Assembly: GCA_008921705.1 (NCBI GenBank)
Contig: VFFE01007605.1
Coordinates: 3,788,120-3,852,119 of the forward strand
From: Burhinus oedicnemus
Taxonomy: Eukaryota > Chordata > Aves > Charadriiformes > Burhinidae
Reading direction: 5' to 3'
Length of the DNA stretch: 64,000 nt
Part shown: piece after piece, positions 26,007 to 39,120 of the stretch
Position numbering within the stretch: position 1 is the first letter of the stretch
Layout of the letters: each line of letters begins with the position of its first letter
The notes under the pieces: model-generated
Told to the model about the DNA's origin: nothing
What the model saw: only the letters and a program-made list of their open reading frames with translations
The model's database searches: none
Position numbers and translations under genes: made by a program

Positions 26007-26715
26007 ATGGCATGCTGAGTGCCGAGCACAGCAGGGAACCAAACTGCCCAAAAGTGCTGGCTGCCTCTTAACCAGGTGTATTAAATTATAATAACCTCGT
26101 GTGCATCAGGATTTTAGCTTGGAGGCCCAGTTTCGTGTATTAAATGCAGCCCAGCAGCGGGGTGGACATCAGGGGCTCGGATGCCCCAGGCGGCTTCTGC
26201 CCTGTGGTGAGGTTGGCAACCTCCACAAAGAGCATCACTTGCCACTGATGGCAGTGATACTGTTTTGAGATGTTTAAATGCAAAGGGACGTGTAACATCA
26301 GTGGAGCTGGTAACGCTATTGGAGTTAGTGGAGCTTTTCTAATGTACAGCCAATGTATGTCTAAAATGAAACTCAGGGCTGCTGTGCTCGCCTTTACAGG
26401 TAGATGGGAAAGCACCCGTGGCCACCAAGCAGCTATCACGGGCAGTGATGCCAGGTGACCTCTTCCGCGATTATTTTTGCTACTGTGAACTAATTTCCAA
26501 TGTTGTGTCGTCAATATTTTTTCTCCTTCTTCCATTAAGCTCTTTCTGCATCACCCTCTATTCTCGGGCTCGGTGGCTTCAGCAATGATTTGGTTGCCGT
26601 TTAAGGATTTGATCCACTTGCAAAAAGCTCCGTGACAAAAAAAATCCCAACTCCTTCCAGGCATCAGATCTGATGTCAGATTCTGCAAATTCTTTTACAA
26701 GCGTTTGCGTGGTTG

Positions 26716-26760
26716 TAAAAAAAAACCAACAAAACCAACATCAAAAAAACCCACACAAGC
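26716..26760. repeat. A-rich simple sequence with CCAACA-type units
   Basis: Runs of A broken by CC and CAAC, resembling the tract at 5045-5096. Probably degenerated simple sequence. Confidence 0.55.
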
Positions 26761-29700
26761 AGAACCCTGAAATTAAAATGACAGCATGGGAGAATAAAGG
26801 TGTAAGAGAAGGGGAGTTCAGCTCTATTGTCATTGTAGAAACTTCATTATCTAGTTATGGGCTTTGATATTGCTATTGATTTCACATTGAAGATACTCAG
26901 ATACTACAGTGATGCGAATCATATAAAACCCTAAGACAGATCACTGCAAAAATATAATAAGATGGTGGTTACAGCTTACATTTTTAGTCAAAACTTCCAC
27001 TAACAGATAGAAGTCTGTAATAAAATTGTTCCTTAAATGAATTATTATTCAGGAAATTTCTGATTAATATAAATCCCCATTATGTCATACTCCAATTAAA
27101 TCAGACAGGATATTATTTTGTGTGAGATTGTAATTAACTAAGCTGGAATTTGGCCAAGTAGCCATAATTTATACCTGGACTATGAAGAGATATATGAGAA
27201 TTTTAATATTTACAGTTGATTGAGAACTACCTGAGTTTTCCATTTAGCCAGAAGACAATATTTTGCCTTTCATTCATAGTTAGTACAGTAGAACTGACTT
27301 AGGACTTCTTTGTGATCCCTACCTTTAAAGTTTACCTTCTTTCAAATATTTCTGTGGCTGTGAAACATCACCTACATATTTGTTTAAGGTGTGACATTTC
27401 AGCCAAGCTAATTTTTTGGGGCGGTAAAAATAAAAAGGTAATGGCAATGTTTTGTGCATGTGAGATCATGCTCTGCACCTGTATGTACACCGGAGCTATG
27501 CAGACAGACAGCCCAGCTGAGAGAGAGCTTGAAGTCAGAAAAATAAAAAGATGTCTGGAATCAATACTTTTGGAATTAGGTTTCTATTTTATAGGATTAA
27601 AAATGTTTCGTGAGTGACCCAGAGGAAAACTGTAGACTGGAGGCAAAGTAGAAATTATTACTGTACCTAATAACTTCCAGGTGGCCAGCAATATTTTGAG
27701 TAAAAGATCGAAACGCCAGTTTCCAAGCATTATGTATTATGAGTTTCAAAGTGGTGTTTTGGTTTTGTTTGATTGGTTGATTGTGTTTTTTCTAATTGGT
27801 ACAAAAGCAGCATTTGCCAGAGAACTGTCAAAATAAGTGACTTCTTTCTTGGAGATGAGTAACTTTATAAACCTGATTTTTAGTAGTTCTGAAATGGGAA
27901 GAACAGTGTATTTTCTAGCATAGTTTTAAATCATTCTAGTTGCAGGCTTAACACAAACCAAATCTGTTATATGGGAGTATAAATTAGCGCACAAGGTAGT
28001 TGGGTACGGCAAGCCATTTATGGATCTTTATGGGACTTAATAGATTTGTCACGGACTTAACATTAATAACAGCATAATATAGTTCCAAGTTGCCCATCAT
28101 CATGGTATTTTATTTCTTTGCTATGGATTTGCTGGTCCATTGTGGCAAAGGAGAGAGGAGAATTCTTGAAAATGCCAATGTTTGCAAGCATTTCCTGATG
28201 GTATAAAAGTAGTCCTTTGTGTGGGCCTGGGTTGGCATCGCCTGTGTGGGAATGGCTGTAGTTTCATTTTAAGACAATATTAAATATGACAGGCCCAAGT
28301 CATACACCTGTAGTCAAAGCCATGAGATAGGTTGTGCACAGCAACTCGTTATTGTCAGCAGCAGAGTCATTTTATAACCTCACAGAAAAAAATTAAACAA
28401 GATAATACTCAAGGATTAACAAAAAAACCCCCAAAAAATGTTAAACTTGTCAGCATGTATTTGCTTAGATCCCAGTGAATAAAAACCTATTGGTTCTTTC
28501 TCTGTCTTTAATAAAAACAAATGCCCTTTCTCACCTGACAGCTGTCAGCAATGGGGAACTTTACCCTTCAGATTATCGTTTATTGAATCTTCAAGAAATT
28601 GAATTGTTCATTATGTGTGTCAGCTGTAGTTTACCAAAACACTTCTGTCCCCCCAGGAAGGAGCTGATTGCTGTAAACATATAACTGATTTAGTCTAAAA
28701 TTTTAGCAATCCAGATGCAGTCCTAGAGCATGTGTATTCCTCTTTTCCTTTTAACATTATTGTAGAAAATTTATTAATATGAGTGTACAGCATTGACTGC
28801 CCATCACCCATAAAAAAGATTCTGTCTTGTTTACAAGACAAAAATATTTGTAATTAGAAGAATCCTTCCTTTGTATGAATATGGTTAATCTTTGCCTTTT
28901 TCCCTCCCCATACCTGTACCCCTTAATCCAAATATACAGTTCTCGTCTCCTCATTGGTGTGTGCGCCCGAAACACCCAAACTTCCTCTCAGTCTAGAAGG
29001 TCGATGCTCTTTTCAGAAGGGAAAAGTTGGGTTTTTACATGACTTAATGCTCACATGAAGACTTGTCCACCTCTTACTTCCCTGAGGTGGAGCTGGGGGT
29101 TCCTCCTGCTGCCCATCCGGGTGCTGTGGCCGGGTAATGGGTGGCTATTTTTGATGTGCAGCATCATTCCCCTTCACTTGGTGCTGCTGGGTCTGACTCC
29201 TCCTTTCACACACATTTTGGAGACCTGTGTGAGGACTGTCCCCTTCACAGCGTGTGTTGGGGTACGCTGGGGGCCGAGCGAGTGACGAGCACGGTGAGCG
29301 CGCGCTGCTTTATTCGCAGCACCGATGAGATGTTGACTTTTCCCAGGAGGTGCAAAGATGCTCGATCTCTTCCCAGCTTAGGTCAGCCTGCAGACCGACA
29401 AAGACAACACTACAGTACTTAACTGTAAATATTTTAAAACAAATTACCTGTTTTGTAGTGGGATTATTAGTTCCTTCTGTGGGTGACATCAATGGAAACT
29501 ATTTCAGAGTCGGGTGATCACACACTGTACAACACACACCGCTGGCTCATTGTAATGCCTTGATTCAGCAGAAGATAATATTTAGTAAGTGGCGTGTGGG
29601 ATTCTTTTGCAAATATTTTACATGAAAGAATATGACTGTGAAGCTACAGGAAAAGAAACTTAGAAGGAATCATATGTCAGACCTGAAAACCAGATAAGGA

Positions 29701-31275
29701 TTCAAATCCTAGCTCGTTCAACATGACACAATCCTTTTTTACTTTTTGATGATTGTGGAAGATAAATGCTGTGGCAGTAGCTTGCATAGTATGAGAAATC
29801 TTGTAAGAATAAGGAAAGGTGGTTCATGGAAGTCCCAGCAGGAACATATTCTTTGCAAATTGCAAAGGGATTTACGAGGCTGAGGGGCAGGAGCGGAGCT
29901 GGATGCTCTTGTGCATCAATTAAAGGACTCGCCGGTACCTCTGTGTGTGTTGCTGGGAGCTGCGAGGGGAGCCAGGCGGTGCTCCACAGCACGTTTGCAG
30001 AAGACTTCTTTGTTGGAAAATGAGGATACTTATACAGTGATACTTTTGCTGCTTTTGGAGAACTTCAGCCTGTGGCTTTCCGTAGGAGACTAAACATGGG
30101 ATTGAGGTTTTAGGAAAGATGTTTTCTGACATCTTATAATAGGTAGTGTGCAGCGATCCTCTGTTCTGGGGAGAAGCATCGTGAGATTTTGTACGTGGTG
30201 CTGTGAACAGCCCGTAGCTGGTGAGCAATCACACAGAATAGGAGTCGGAGTCTATTACATACCTTTGCAGAAATGCCAATGTTGGGTTTTTCTGTGTGTT
30301 ATGTAGTAGTATCTAATACAATGCTGAGCAGGGGATAAACAAAATATAATCCTACAGAGATTAGACTAAATGGTAGCGGCAGGTATTGGACAGGGTATTT
30401 TGAGACTAACGCTCCCCTTGGATTTTTTCGGGTAGCGTTGTTTGATTTATTGCTGTGTGTTAAATTGCACTGCGCTGTATTCCCCACTGGCACAGGGCAG
30501 TAGCTGGAAGCAAAGCCCAATGCCGGCGCTGCCGCATCCCACGTCTCACATTGAGTGTTCCCATGGAAAGCTGGTCCTTGCCCAGAGGTGAATAACACAG
30601 CTTACTCTCAGAAATGTACAAGTTTTCTTGCAGTTTATAAATCTGCAGTTCTCAGTGACATTTCAGCATCTTTGCACGGCATAGAAACTTTCCCAATGCC
30701 AGCGGGATAACCAGCGACCCTCTGTGCTGCCAGTCCAGAGGGAGAAGGCAAAATAATCATTTGAGGACTGCAGAATTAGCTCATATATTGGCAAGGCCGA
30801 CTCGGTAGTGAGGTTTAAAATCCTTCTATGCAGTTTGACCTTTCTGCCTGTGTGAGCAATAGGGATGTGCTTCAGCAGAGAGGGTGTAAGTCTGTGATAG
30901 CCAGGCGGCAGCCCTTGTGACCCACCAGTTGTACAAAAGCTGATAGCACCTGAGATATGAAAATATCCAAAACCTGCCAGGGCAGGAGACCAAAGACTCC
31001 TACTCTGAGGTGACTAGTAAGATCTCAGCTCTTTTGAGATTTCTTTTTCTGTAGCCCAACCTTGTTTTTCTTCCTGGCCTCCTTTGGACACCAAAAATAG
31101 TTCCTGTGATGGAAAAAAATCGGTTTAAGCCTCTTTTGTGTTGAATCAGCAAACAGAATGATTGCATTGTGTTGAGTGCTCAGCAATGGAAGTGGTAAGT
31201 GCCGGGTTCCCGGATGCCTAAATTAACACTTAGTACGCTATATAGCCAGCTGCAGCAACGTAATTGTCTAAGCCT

Positions 31276-31308
31276 CATATATATGTGTGTGTATGTATTT
31301 TTTTTTTT
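31276..31308. repeat. TA/TG dinucleotide tract followed by T11
   Basis: ATATATATGTGTGTGTATG followed by eleven T and then CAG. It resembles an extended pyrimidine tract, but no exon-like sequence follows. Confidence 0.7.
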
Positions 31309-32584
31309 CAGTTCTTTAAGAATTCATAACGTTAATATGACAATCTTCCATGTTCTTCCAAGATGTTCTGTTTAAACCTTCTGGACAAATGTGGGTATGT
31401 TTATTTTGCAAGTGTCCATATAACACATGCTCCGTTAAAAACATGCAGCAATGTAGAAGCAAGAGCTGCGCACACAGAGCAGCTGCCCCAAAGCACTCTC
31501 CGGTGGTCCAGTGGCGTCATTTCATACATTAAGTGCTGTAAAACTTGTAGCAAAGGTTATTGGTTTATTTGGTAAGAATTCTTTGCCAGGTGTGGAGAGC
31601 AAGCTGTTTTCTCCTGCTCAACCAAGCCCTGATGGTGAGAGCCTGCAACGTAACCCACAGCTACTTTCTCACTGCTCATTCATTCTAGGACAGTACAGCT
31701 GCTGTAGGACCCTGCGTATTTTTCTTATCTCATGAGAAACATTGCCATTTGGGGTAAATATTATGCTGTTGCTAATGGGCTTAAAATTCATTTCAAGTTT
31801 TCCAATTACATATTTCATTTATTTCATGAATGTGAAATGACACTGCAGAGAGCAAAGCTGTTAGCTGGCATGCGCCGAGTTAGGAAAGGTTTCACCTCTG
31901 CATTTTGCATTTAAACACACAAAATTAATTAATGAAATGAAAGTTGTTCTTGTTTACTGTGAGATGCCTTGCTAAGATCTTGATGAGTACCTACCCCTTC
32001 TGGTTTACATAGCAGGAAAAAAAAGGGTGGTCTCTAATGGCCTGATCCAAGATATGCTGTACTGACCTTAGGTGGTGGCAGGTGATGGATTTGGGAGTTG
32101 CTTTGGGGACAGGAACACTTTCCAATGAACAGCCTGTGATGGAGGAGAGTGCATTTTATTAGTTATTTGTCTCATGCTAGGTATGGCTTTTGCTCACGGA
32201 CACAACCACGAATAGCACTTGGAAAAACTCCATTTCTGGAGTGCAGCATGCTGGCTGCACCTTCAGCTTGCTGCCCCCTCACAAGCTTCCCAGCAGACCG
32301 TGTCTCCAGCTGGTACAGTCGCACCACTGTTGAACTAGACCATGTTTGAATTGCAGGCAGAGCCAAGGACAAGCTGTATTGCAACTCCATTTGAGGAACC
32401 ACATATTGACCACAGATAAGATACCTCCCTCGTCAGTATGGACCCCTGGAGTCATTGTCCTGTGCCACCCAGGCTGTGCTGGATGGGGACCCATTCCCCA
32501 CGGCACCTCCGGGTACGTGTGGTGTGCAGTGAAAGCTGCCTTTCTCTCATACCTATTACTTTAGCATCACCTCTTGTAGTTCAC

Positions 32585-33602
32585 AGGGAGGTTTTTCTTT
32601 TTGACTTCAGCAAAAGCTCTGACTGTCAGTGAAGCACTGAGAGACCATCCCAGCCGTCGCTCCTCTCTGCCACTAAATATCTTTATCAACAACCTGGACG
32701 AGGAGATTGAGTGCACCCTCAGTAAGTTCGCAGGCAACACCAAGTTGTTGGGCAGGAGGGCTGATCTGCTGGAGGGCAGGATGGCCCTGCGGAGGGATCT
32801 GGACAGGCTGGATCGATGGGATGAGGCCAGTGGTGTGAGGTTCAACACGGCCAAGTGCCGGGTCCTGCACTTGGGTCACCACAACCCCACGCAGCGCTAC
32901 CGGCTTGGGGAAGAGTGGCTGGAAAGCTGCCCAGCGGAAAAGGACCTGGGGGTGTTGGTCGACAGCTGGCTGAATATGAGCCAGCAGTGTGCCCAGGTGG
33001 CCAAGAAGGCCAACAGCATCCTGGCCTCTATCAGCAATAGTGTGGCCAGCAGGACGAAGGCAGTGATGTACTTGGCACTGGTGAGGCCCCACCTCAAATC
33101 CTGGGTTCAGTTTTGGACCCCTCATGACAAGACAGACATTGAGGGGCTGGAGCGTGTCCAGAGAAGGGCAACGGAGCTGGTGAGGGGTCTGGAGCACAAG
33201 TCTCCTGAGGAGCGGCTGAGGGAACTGGGGGTGTTCAGTCTGGAGAAAAAGAGGCTGAGGGGAGACCTCATCGCTCTCTACAGCTACCTGGGAGGAGGGG
33301 GTAGCGAGGGGGGGTCGGTCTCTTGTCCCAAGTAACAAGCGATAGGACAAGAGGAAACGGCCTCAAGTTGCACCAGGGGAGGTTTAGATTGGATCTTAGG
33401 AAAAATTTCTTCACCAAAAGGGTTGTCAGACATTGGAACAGGCTGCCCAGGGCAGTGGTGGAGTTGCCATCCCTGGAGGTATTTAACAGACGGGCAGACG
33501 TGGTGCTGAGGAACATGGTTTAGTGGTGGGTTTGGCAGTGTTGGGTTGATGGTTGGACTCAATGATCTTAAAGGTCCCTTCCAACCTAGACGATTCTATG
33601 AT
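32585..33602 (+). mobile_element. CR1 LINE with partial reverse transcriptase, internally rearranged
   Basis: A roughly 1-kb CR1 copy ending in GGTCCCTTCCAACCTAGACG and ATTCTATGATT near 33602. From about 32683 it follows the CR1 ORF2 path: reverse transcriptase C-terminal half, then the region with [10 protein letters not shown] and DLGVLVD, then [11 protein letters not shown] and the C-terminus. Upstream, near 32605-32630, TTTGACTTCAGCAAAAGCTC resembles the CR1 D-F-S-K-A motif. That motif normally lies some 70 codons before the N-I-F-I-N-D-L segment but is only about 25 codons away here. This suggests an internal deletion. The 3' subfamily is shared with the copies at 20258 and 60331. Confidence 0.92.
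32601..33523 (+). pseudogene. Broken CR1 ORF2 (reverse transcriptase fragment)
   Basis: One long frame (32601-33335, 244 codons) carries [18 protein letters not shown], then the catalytic loop, then [34 protein letters not shown] and [20 protein letters not shown]. The frame is lost at a GGGGG-rich spot near 33300-33335, and the C-terminus ([18 protein letters not shown] to the stop at 33523) continues in another frame. The metal-binding F-A-D-D motif reads F-A-G-N, so both aspartates are lost. The endonuclease and N-terminal half are absent. It cannot encode an active enzyme. Confidence 0.9.
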
Positions 33603-36600
33603 TAAGCCCCTGTCTGGAGCCTCTCTGGTAAGTGGTGATGAAGGCTCCACTCCCTGAAGGCTGTTGGTGGTTGGATGCTTGAGGCAGGGTGGTGTAAAGA
33701 AGGAAAAGGTACGTTTCTAGTTATTGAGCACTTTGGCTTCTTCTATGATACAATCTACAGTATAGTTTTTGTATGACCTTCCTTGGCATAATTTAGCTCG
33801 TGTCCCCTCTCGCTCCTGCACATTTAGTGCAGACCAAAGATTGCCCATCTGCATTTGAGTCTGGTCTCACCTTTTGCAAAATCTGGTTCGATAAACCTCT
33901 TTGTAAATGGCATCTGTTGTGCGCTGCAGCTCAGCCTTTTACTGCTGCAAGCCATTAAAAAGCTCCTCGTGCACTGGGAGGGGAAGGGCAGAACCTCAGC
34001 CTCTGCCAGCCACCGTGTGCAGGTGGCTTCAGTGATGACGTCCACCGTCAGGAGTAACCCCCTGCAAAGCAGGGAAGGGAGAAGCTAGCTTCTGCTACCC
34101 GTGCTTTCTGTTGTTTGGCCAGTGTCAGTTTGGCCCAATAAGTGTTTTAGGACTGCAATAATTACTGATGGAGCATATGGAGCTCAACAAAGTCTGAGGC
34201 AGTTTATAGACTCCTACAGTTTATATTGTAATACATACATTAAACCTGTGACATTAAAAACAAGCTTTTCTCCAATTAGCTTACGTTGTTACTTTTCTAC
34301 TTAAATTAGACACAGGGCTGCTGCTTGTGCCACACAATTCACTTAAAGAAAAAGGATTACGGAGGGTTGCTGAGAGTTATTGCATACTGGGTGGATTTGT
34401 GCTCAGTACAAAAATACCAGTTGTGTTGTTCTAACCTACTGTCCTCTACCCTTTACTTTCCAGGATGTCTGGGTTTCGGTTTGGGGTCTCTTCTCTTTGT
34501 GTCTCCTTCTCAAGATCATGGTTTTATGTCTGTTTTTTCTTACAACGTGCCTGGCTTTGCCTGCCAAGCTCTTCCTTACTGCAGTGTGATCATTGAATTA
34601 ATTGCATATATAGTTTTGAAAAGCAAAGTGTCTTGCTGGTCCTCACTATTCGCTCCAGAGAGTGTTAAAGGAGAATACCAGGTGATACAGGCCACGTTGT
34701 CAAGTGCATTTATACGTCCAAAAAGGACACAAATACACGGTGAGAGTTCAGAAGCACGAGAGCAGGTTTTCAGTGGCTTCTCAATGGGAGCAGGGGATCT
34801 GCTTGGCCATCCCTGAAGTTCATAGAAGGTGTTTGTCCAAATCTTTAAAAATTCAAACAATGTTAAAAAATGAAGAATAAATGGTAATAAATAATGAAAT
34901 GAGAATAAATAAACATCCCAGTTTATAATTCTGCATCAAGTGAAGCCACAAAATCCTGCCCATTTTTTAGCTGTTGATGAGTTGTGACAGATTCGTAAAA
35001 TCCCATTTAGGGCCTTAATATACGGATCTTCTGCTGTGTTACACCTGGAGATAGACCCGAAGGTGTGGGTGTGCCAATGCCGTTCACTGATTGAATTTGC
35101 AAATCGGATGTAGGGCCTGGGAGTACAAACCGAGAGACGGGCAGAGGTGATGCTGTTGGTCCCAGCCCGCGATGAAGAGCTGTACTGCCTTTGAACATGA
35201 AATCTAAGTGTTCCAGGGGTTTATTCTGCAGGCTGAAAAGAGGAATTAGAGTTCTTTGTTCAGTGATCAGAGAAAAAAATGTGCACGTCAGAAAAATGCA
35301 TTCACATCTTTATTTTTCATTTGTGCATGAAAAGGATCAATGAGAACAAATGCTTGGTGCAAACATTAGAGATGATAAATTATTTCAGATATCTTTTTCA
35401 CAAAGCATAGCAAGCAGTCAGGTAAGACCCAGCAGCTAACTATCTCCGTGTTTCAGGTAAAATTTTAACACACTTCTTAAACCCATGGTTCTTCCCCAAT
35501 CTAAGATACACAGAAAGAAAAATAATTTAAGTTATTTCATCTCAAGCTGAGAGTTTTACTTTCTAAAAACCGACAAACTGATTTACAAGGTTTCTCCTGT
35601 AAGTCCCTTAAAGTAAATTACCTGTCACAAGGGTCGTGGATCCCTGTCTGCATGTTTGAATAAAATGTGTAACAGATTTATAGCATTAATAATGGGGCTG
35701 TCTTTGGAAAGCTCTCAATTTGCAACAGTAAGAGTGGAAAGGTGGCAGTTTGGTTATTTAGCACCCTACCTGTCTTTCGTCTGAAGTTCTGAGGACTCCT
35801 CAGCTACTGATTATTTAAGGTGTGCTCAAGAGCATTGACCTTCACTGGAAAGCCTAAAAATCCCATTACCTGAACGGAGAGTGAGCGCTGGCAAAAGCTT
35901 TGACTGGAAGAGGAGAGCGCTTGGGGGAGTTGGGTGGTCCCATAAAGCAGTGCCTGGTCATTAGATTTTAGTATTTTTTTTTCCATGACCAGAGGAAATG
36001 TGCCATGAAAGCTCCACTTCTTGTGCCACTCGTACCTATCTTGCTGAACTGAGTGATTTTATCAGAAAAGTGTAGGAAGAAAAATTTTTTGACATCCCCA
36101 ACTTTCCCCATCCGAGGAAGAAGAGTACATCTGCCAGTGCTTGTTTCTGTGGCCATTGCCATACAGGGAAGTTAGCATGCAATAAATTTAACCAAATATT
36201 ATGGGAGAGTAAGAGCAGTCTTGTCTTCACCCCTGATAGACTTTATATGAATTAAGAGTATCCTCTTTAGCCCAACCATGAAATACTGTCTGGCCATCCT
36301 GGCATCTCCTCCTCTTTGGACACCTTCCCAGCATCCTGATTCCTGGTGGGACCTCCCCAGCCTTGGCTGTCCTCCCATAGGACTTTCCAGCCCTGCCGCC
36401 GCCAAACGAGGAATGCCTGTAGCTGCCCGTGTCCTGGTCCGTACGGCTGGTGGTGCGCAGCGGATGAGGTGAGGATACACATTTTCAGTTTCTTCCCCAG
36501 TTCTTCAGCTGGCAAAAAGCTGCAGATCAACTGACTGATTCCAGCCATGTGGATAAAATCTGTTACCATTCCTGCAGAAATGGAAATAATGAAATTGCTA

Positions 36601-37035
36601 TTTTAGAGCCTCTCTTTAATAAAATACACTATCATCAGACTAACATTGTATCTCTGCAGAAATTCATATGCTCGTGCGTACATCTCTGAAATTAAACTGG
36701 AGCACTTTGAAATAAAATCCTGCACTTTATGAACAATTCCAGCTGGGGTCTGCTGTAATGATCTTCTATATCAGACAGGGGTGAGTGTCACCACAAAGTA
36801 GAAGTAGCTGCTCTTCCATGCATACATATGCTATTGTTTTATATAAATGCCTGTTGCAGGGCCCCAGTGACATGGCCTGTATATCTTACTCATCTGACAG
36901 GAGTTTACATTTCATTCTCCTTTATCTGTAAACAATCCACACAGCTCCGTGGCAAGTGAGAGATGGATGGAGTCACTGATGGGAAATTTAATGCGTACCT
37001 GAAATGCATGCAGAGACATTCAGATATACATCCTC

Positions 37036-37053
37036 TTTTTTTTTTTTTTTTTT
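37036..37053. repeat. T18 homopolymer
   Basis: Eighteen consecutive T followed by CATCC. Simple repeat. The flanks show no processed-pseudogene features. Confidence 0.8.
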
Positions 37054-37310
37054 CATCCAAATCACTTGCTAGAAGCTTGGACGAAAGCATCACTCTCTTT
37101 TGATGAAGCGAAGGGTCGTACGTGGGCAGAGCTGCCTGCAGGAAGAGGAGCATGAGGTTTCAGAGCTGGTCAGCAGCTGCCATGAGTCCATACCTAACTT
37201 GTATCTTCTTGAAGCTATCAAAAAAAGCGCAGTCCGTGGTTTGAGGAAGTCAGACCCTTCCGTCCTGTGGGAAGGAACACCTTTTTGCCCATCTTTGGTA
37301 TTTCTCTTTG

Positions 37311-37370
37311 CTCAACTTCATTAGGTTCCTGTTGGCCCATTTCTCCAGCCTGTTGAGGTCCCTCTGTAAA
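37311..37370 (-). mobile_element. Small diverged CR1 ORF2 fragment
   Basis: On the + strand the stretch reads CTCAACTTCATTAGGTTCCT, then ...GGCCCATTTCTCCAGCCTG TTGAGGTCC. It parallels the - strand CR1 copy at 44215-45232 around 44973-45022 (GAACTTCATTAGGTTCCTCT, CCAGCTTGTCCAGGTC). It has no 3' tail and only about 60 bp, so it is an old internal remnant. Confidence 0.7.
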
Positions 37371-38684
37371 GTTCATAAAAACTCTTCTAACCCAGTCCCT
37401 TGGGTCGCTGGGTAAAATCTGGCTTTTTTTTGAGCTTTTTCAAATTGCATCATGACGCTTTATTTTTTCTCTTGCTATTTACATCATCATGCCCTGATGC
37501 ATCTTCAGGATGAAACCCATGTTCACAGCCTCTGCTTTCCGCCAGTGTGTGAGGTGGGTGTCCCTGCGAAGACCACCGGGAGAAAATCACTGGAAACCCT
37601 GCGGTTTCACAGGAAAGCTTCCTCTAGTATTTCACTAATATCGCTTCCAAGTGCCAGAGGTATTTAGGGCATAAACATGAAGTGTTTAATGGCAGCATAA
37701 CAGGAGACATGTTTGTCGTTAACCCAGGATATGCTCATTGGGAAAGCTTTCCTGCATTTTCATTCGGTGGAATTGGGGACAGTGGAAATACCTCCAACGT
37801 AATGAGGTTTTAGGAAATGTAATGAAATAGAAAAGAAATTCTTGAAATGCAGTAGTTGCACTTCAAACGGGAATCTCATTCACAAGTCAATTAACTCACT
37901 GTATTATATGCTCGCACACAAGCATATGTAAAAAGGCCAATGTTATACTTTAAAAACAAAACAAAACACAACGAAAGAAAGCCAGAGACCTGCATTATGA
38001 AAAATAGAACAGAATGTCTGAACATTTGCTACAAGAATTTTGAAAATACCAATTTAAAAAGCCTTTATTTTTGACAGACACCACAGCATATTTCAGTGCC
38101 ATCATTTCACCAGAAGCTGACCACATCCATGGAACTTATTTTAAAAACTGAAAGAAAAATCAGCCTAGCGACTCCCTTACTGGGGAGCGAGGTCAGCCCT
38201 CCCGTGGTGCTCCCCACGCCGAACAGACGCAGCTCAGCCCAGCAGCTCTGCTGAGCGCTGTTCGTGCACCAGTCTAACTTCAGCGCTGGCGTCTAGGTGG
38301 TCTCTAATGTGTGCCATTAGTCGCTGGAGAATTATGCGATAGAGAGTAAAGCAACATATATATCTTTGGACACGGGGATGGTTGGATAGTAGCCACTTCA
38401 GCACGGCTCTGCAACCTCCTGTTCCTTGTGCAATTTAGATATAGACACATTGGCACCTGGCTTTGAAATATTGGCTTGAAGGTTCATACTAGCACATAGG
38501 TGTATGCCTAACCTAGAGGGAAGGACAAGAGGGGGTCATAGGGAGGGGCATAGACATCTGAAGGACACGGCAGAATTAGTACAGAGACAGACAAGGTGAC
38601 CTTTCCAACATTTCTTCACTGCATTGAGGAATGGAGGAGACACTACTGCAAGACTGCTTTTGCAAAGAATGGGAATAGAATACA

Positions 38685-39120
38685 AAGATGACTGGGGGAT
38701 TGGAGCACCTCCCTTATGAGGAAAGGCTGAGAGAGCTGGGACTCTTTAGCCTGGAGAAGAGAAGGCTGAGGGGAGACCTTATTCTTGCTTAGAAGTATCT
38801 AAAGGGTGGGTGGAAGGAGGATAGAGGCAGACTCTTTTCAGTGGTTCCCAGTGACAGGACGAGGGGCAACGGGCAGAAGCTGGAACACAGAAAGTTACAT
38901 TCAGACACAAGAAAAAACTTCTTTATGGTGAGGGTGACAGAGCACTGGAACAGGCTGCCCAGGGAGGTTGTGGAGTCCCTTTCTCTGGAGATTTTCAAGA
39001 CCCGCCTGGATGCAGTCCTGAGTAATGTGCTGTAGGCATTCCTGCATCAGCAGGGGAGTTGGACTAGATGATCTCTAGAGGTCCCTTCCAACTCTGAAAA
39101 TTCCGTGATGCTGTGATTCC
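38685..39120 (+). mobile_element. CR1 LINE, 5'-truncated, 3' end near 39120
   Basis: About 435 bp starting at GATGACTGGGGGATTGGAGC and following the ORF2 C-terminus: [24 protein letters not shown], then [10 protein letters not shown], then [10 protein letters not shown] and [12 protein letters not shown]. The 3' block is GTTGGACTAGATGATCTCTA and GGTCCCTTCCAACTC, with a mutated tail ATTCCGTGATGCTGTGATTC. An in-frame TAG at 38790-38792 interrupts the ORF2 remnant. This 3' block differs from the copies at 20258/32585/60331 and from 8202/25555, so it represents a third subfamily related to the 44215 copy. Confidence 0.93.

Larger units (their letters stand above)
26007..32584 (+). other. FSTL4: FSTL4 large intron, 26.0-32.6 kb segment
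   Basis: No recognisable gene or interspersed repeat. It holds an A/C-rich simple stretch at about 26716-26760 and a TA/TG plus poly(T) tract at 31276-31308. The very AT-rich part at about 26860-27280 has no repeat signature that I recognise. Confidence 0.65.
33603..38684 (+). other. FSTL4: FSTL4 large intron, 33.6-38.7 kb segment
   Basis: No recognisable gene. It contains poly(T) at 37036-37053 and a short, old CR1 piece at 37311-37370. Frames such as 34325-34816 on the + strand have no recognisable domain or coding context. Confidence 0.65.

Noticed and set aside
34325..34816. 163-codon open frame on the + strand
   Set aside because: No homology recognised and no splice or promoter context. 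Overlapping frames are also open, so it is probably chance.
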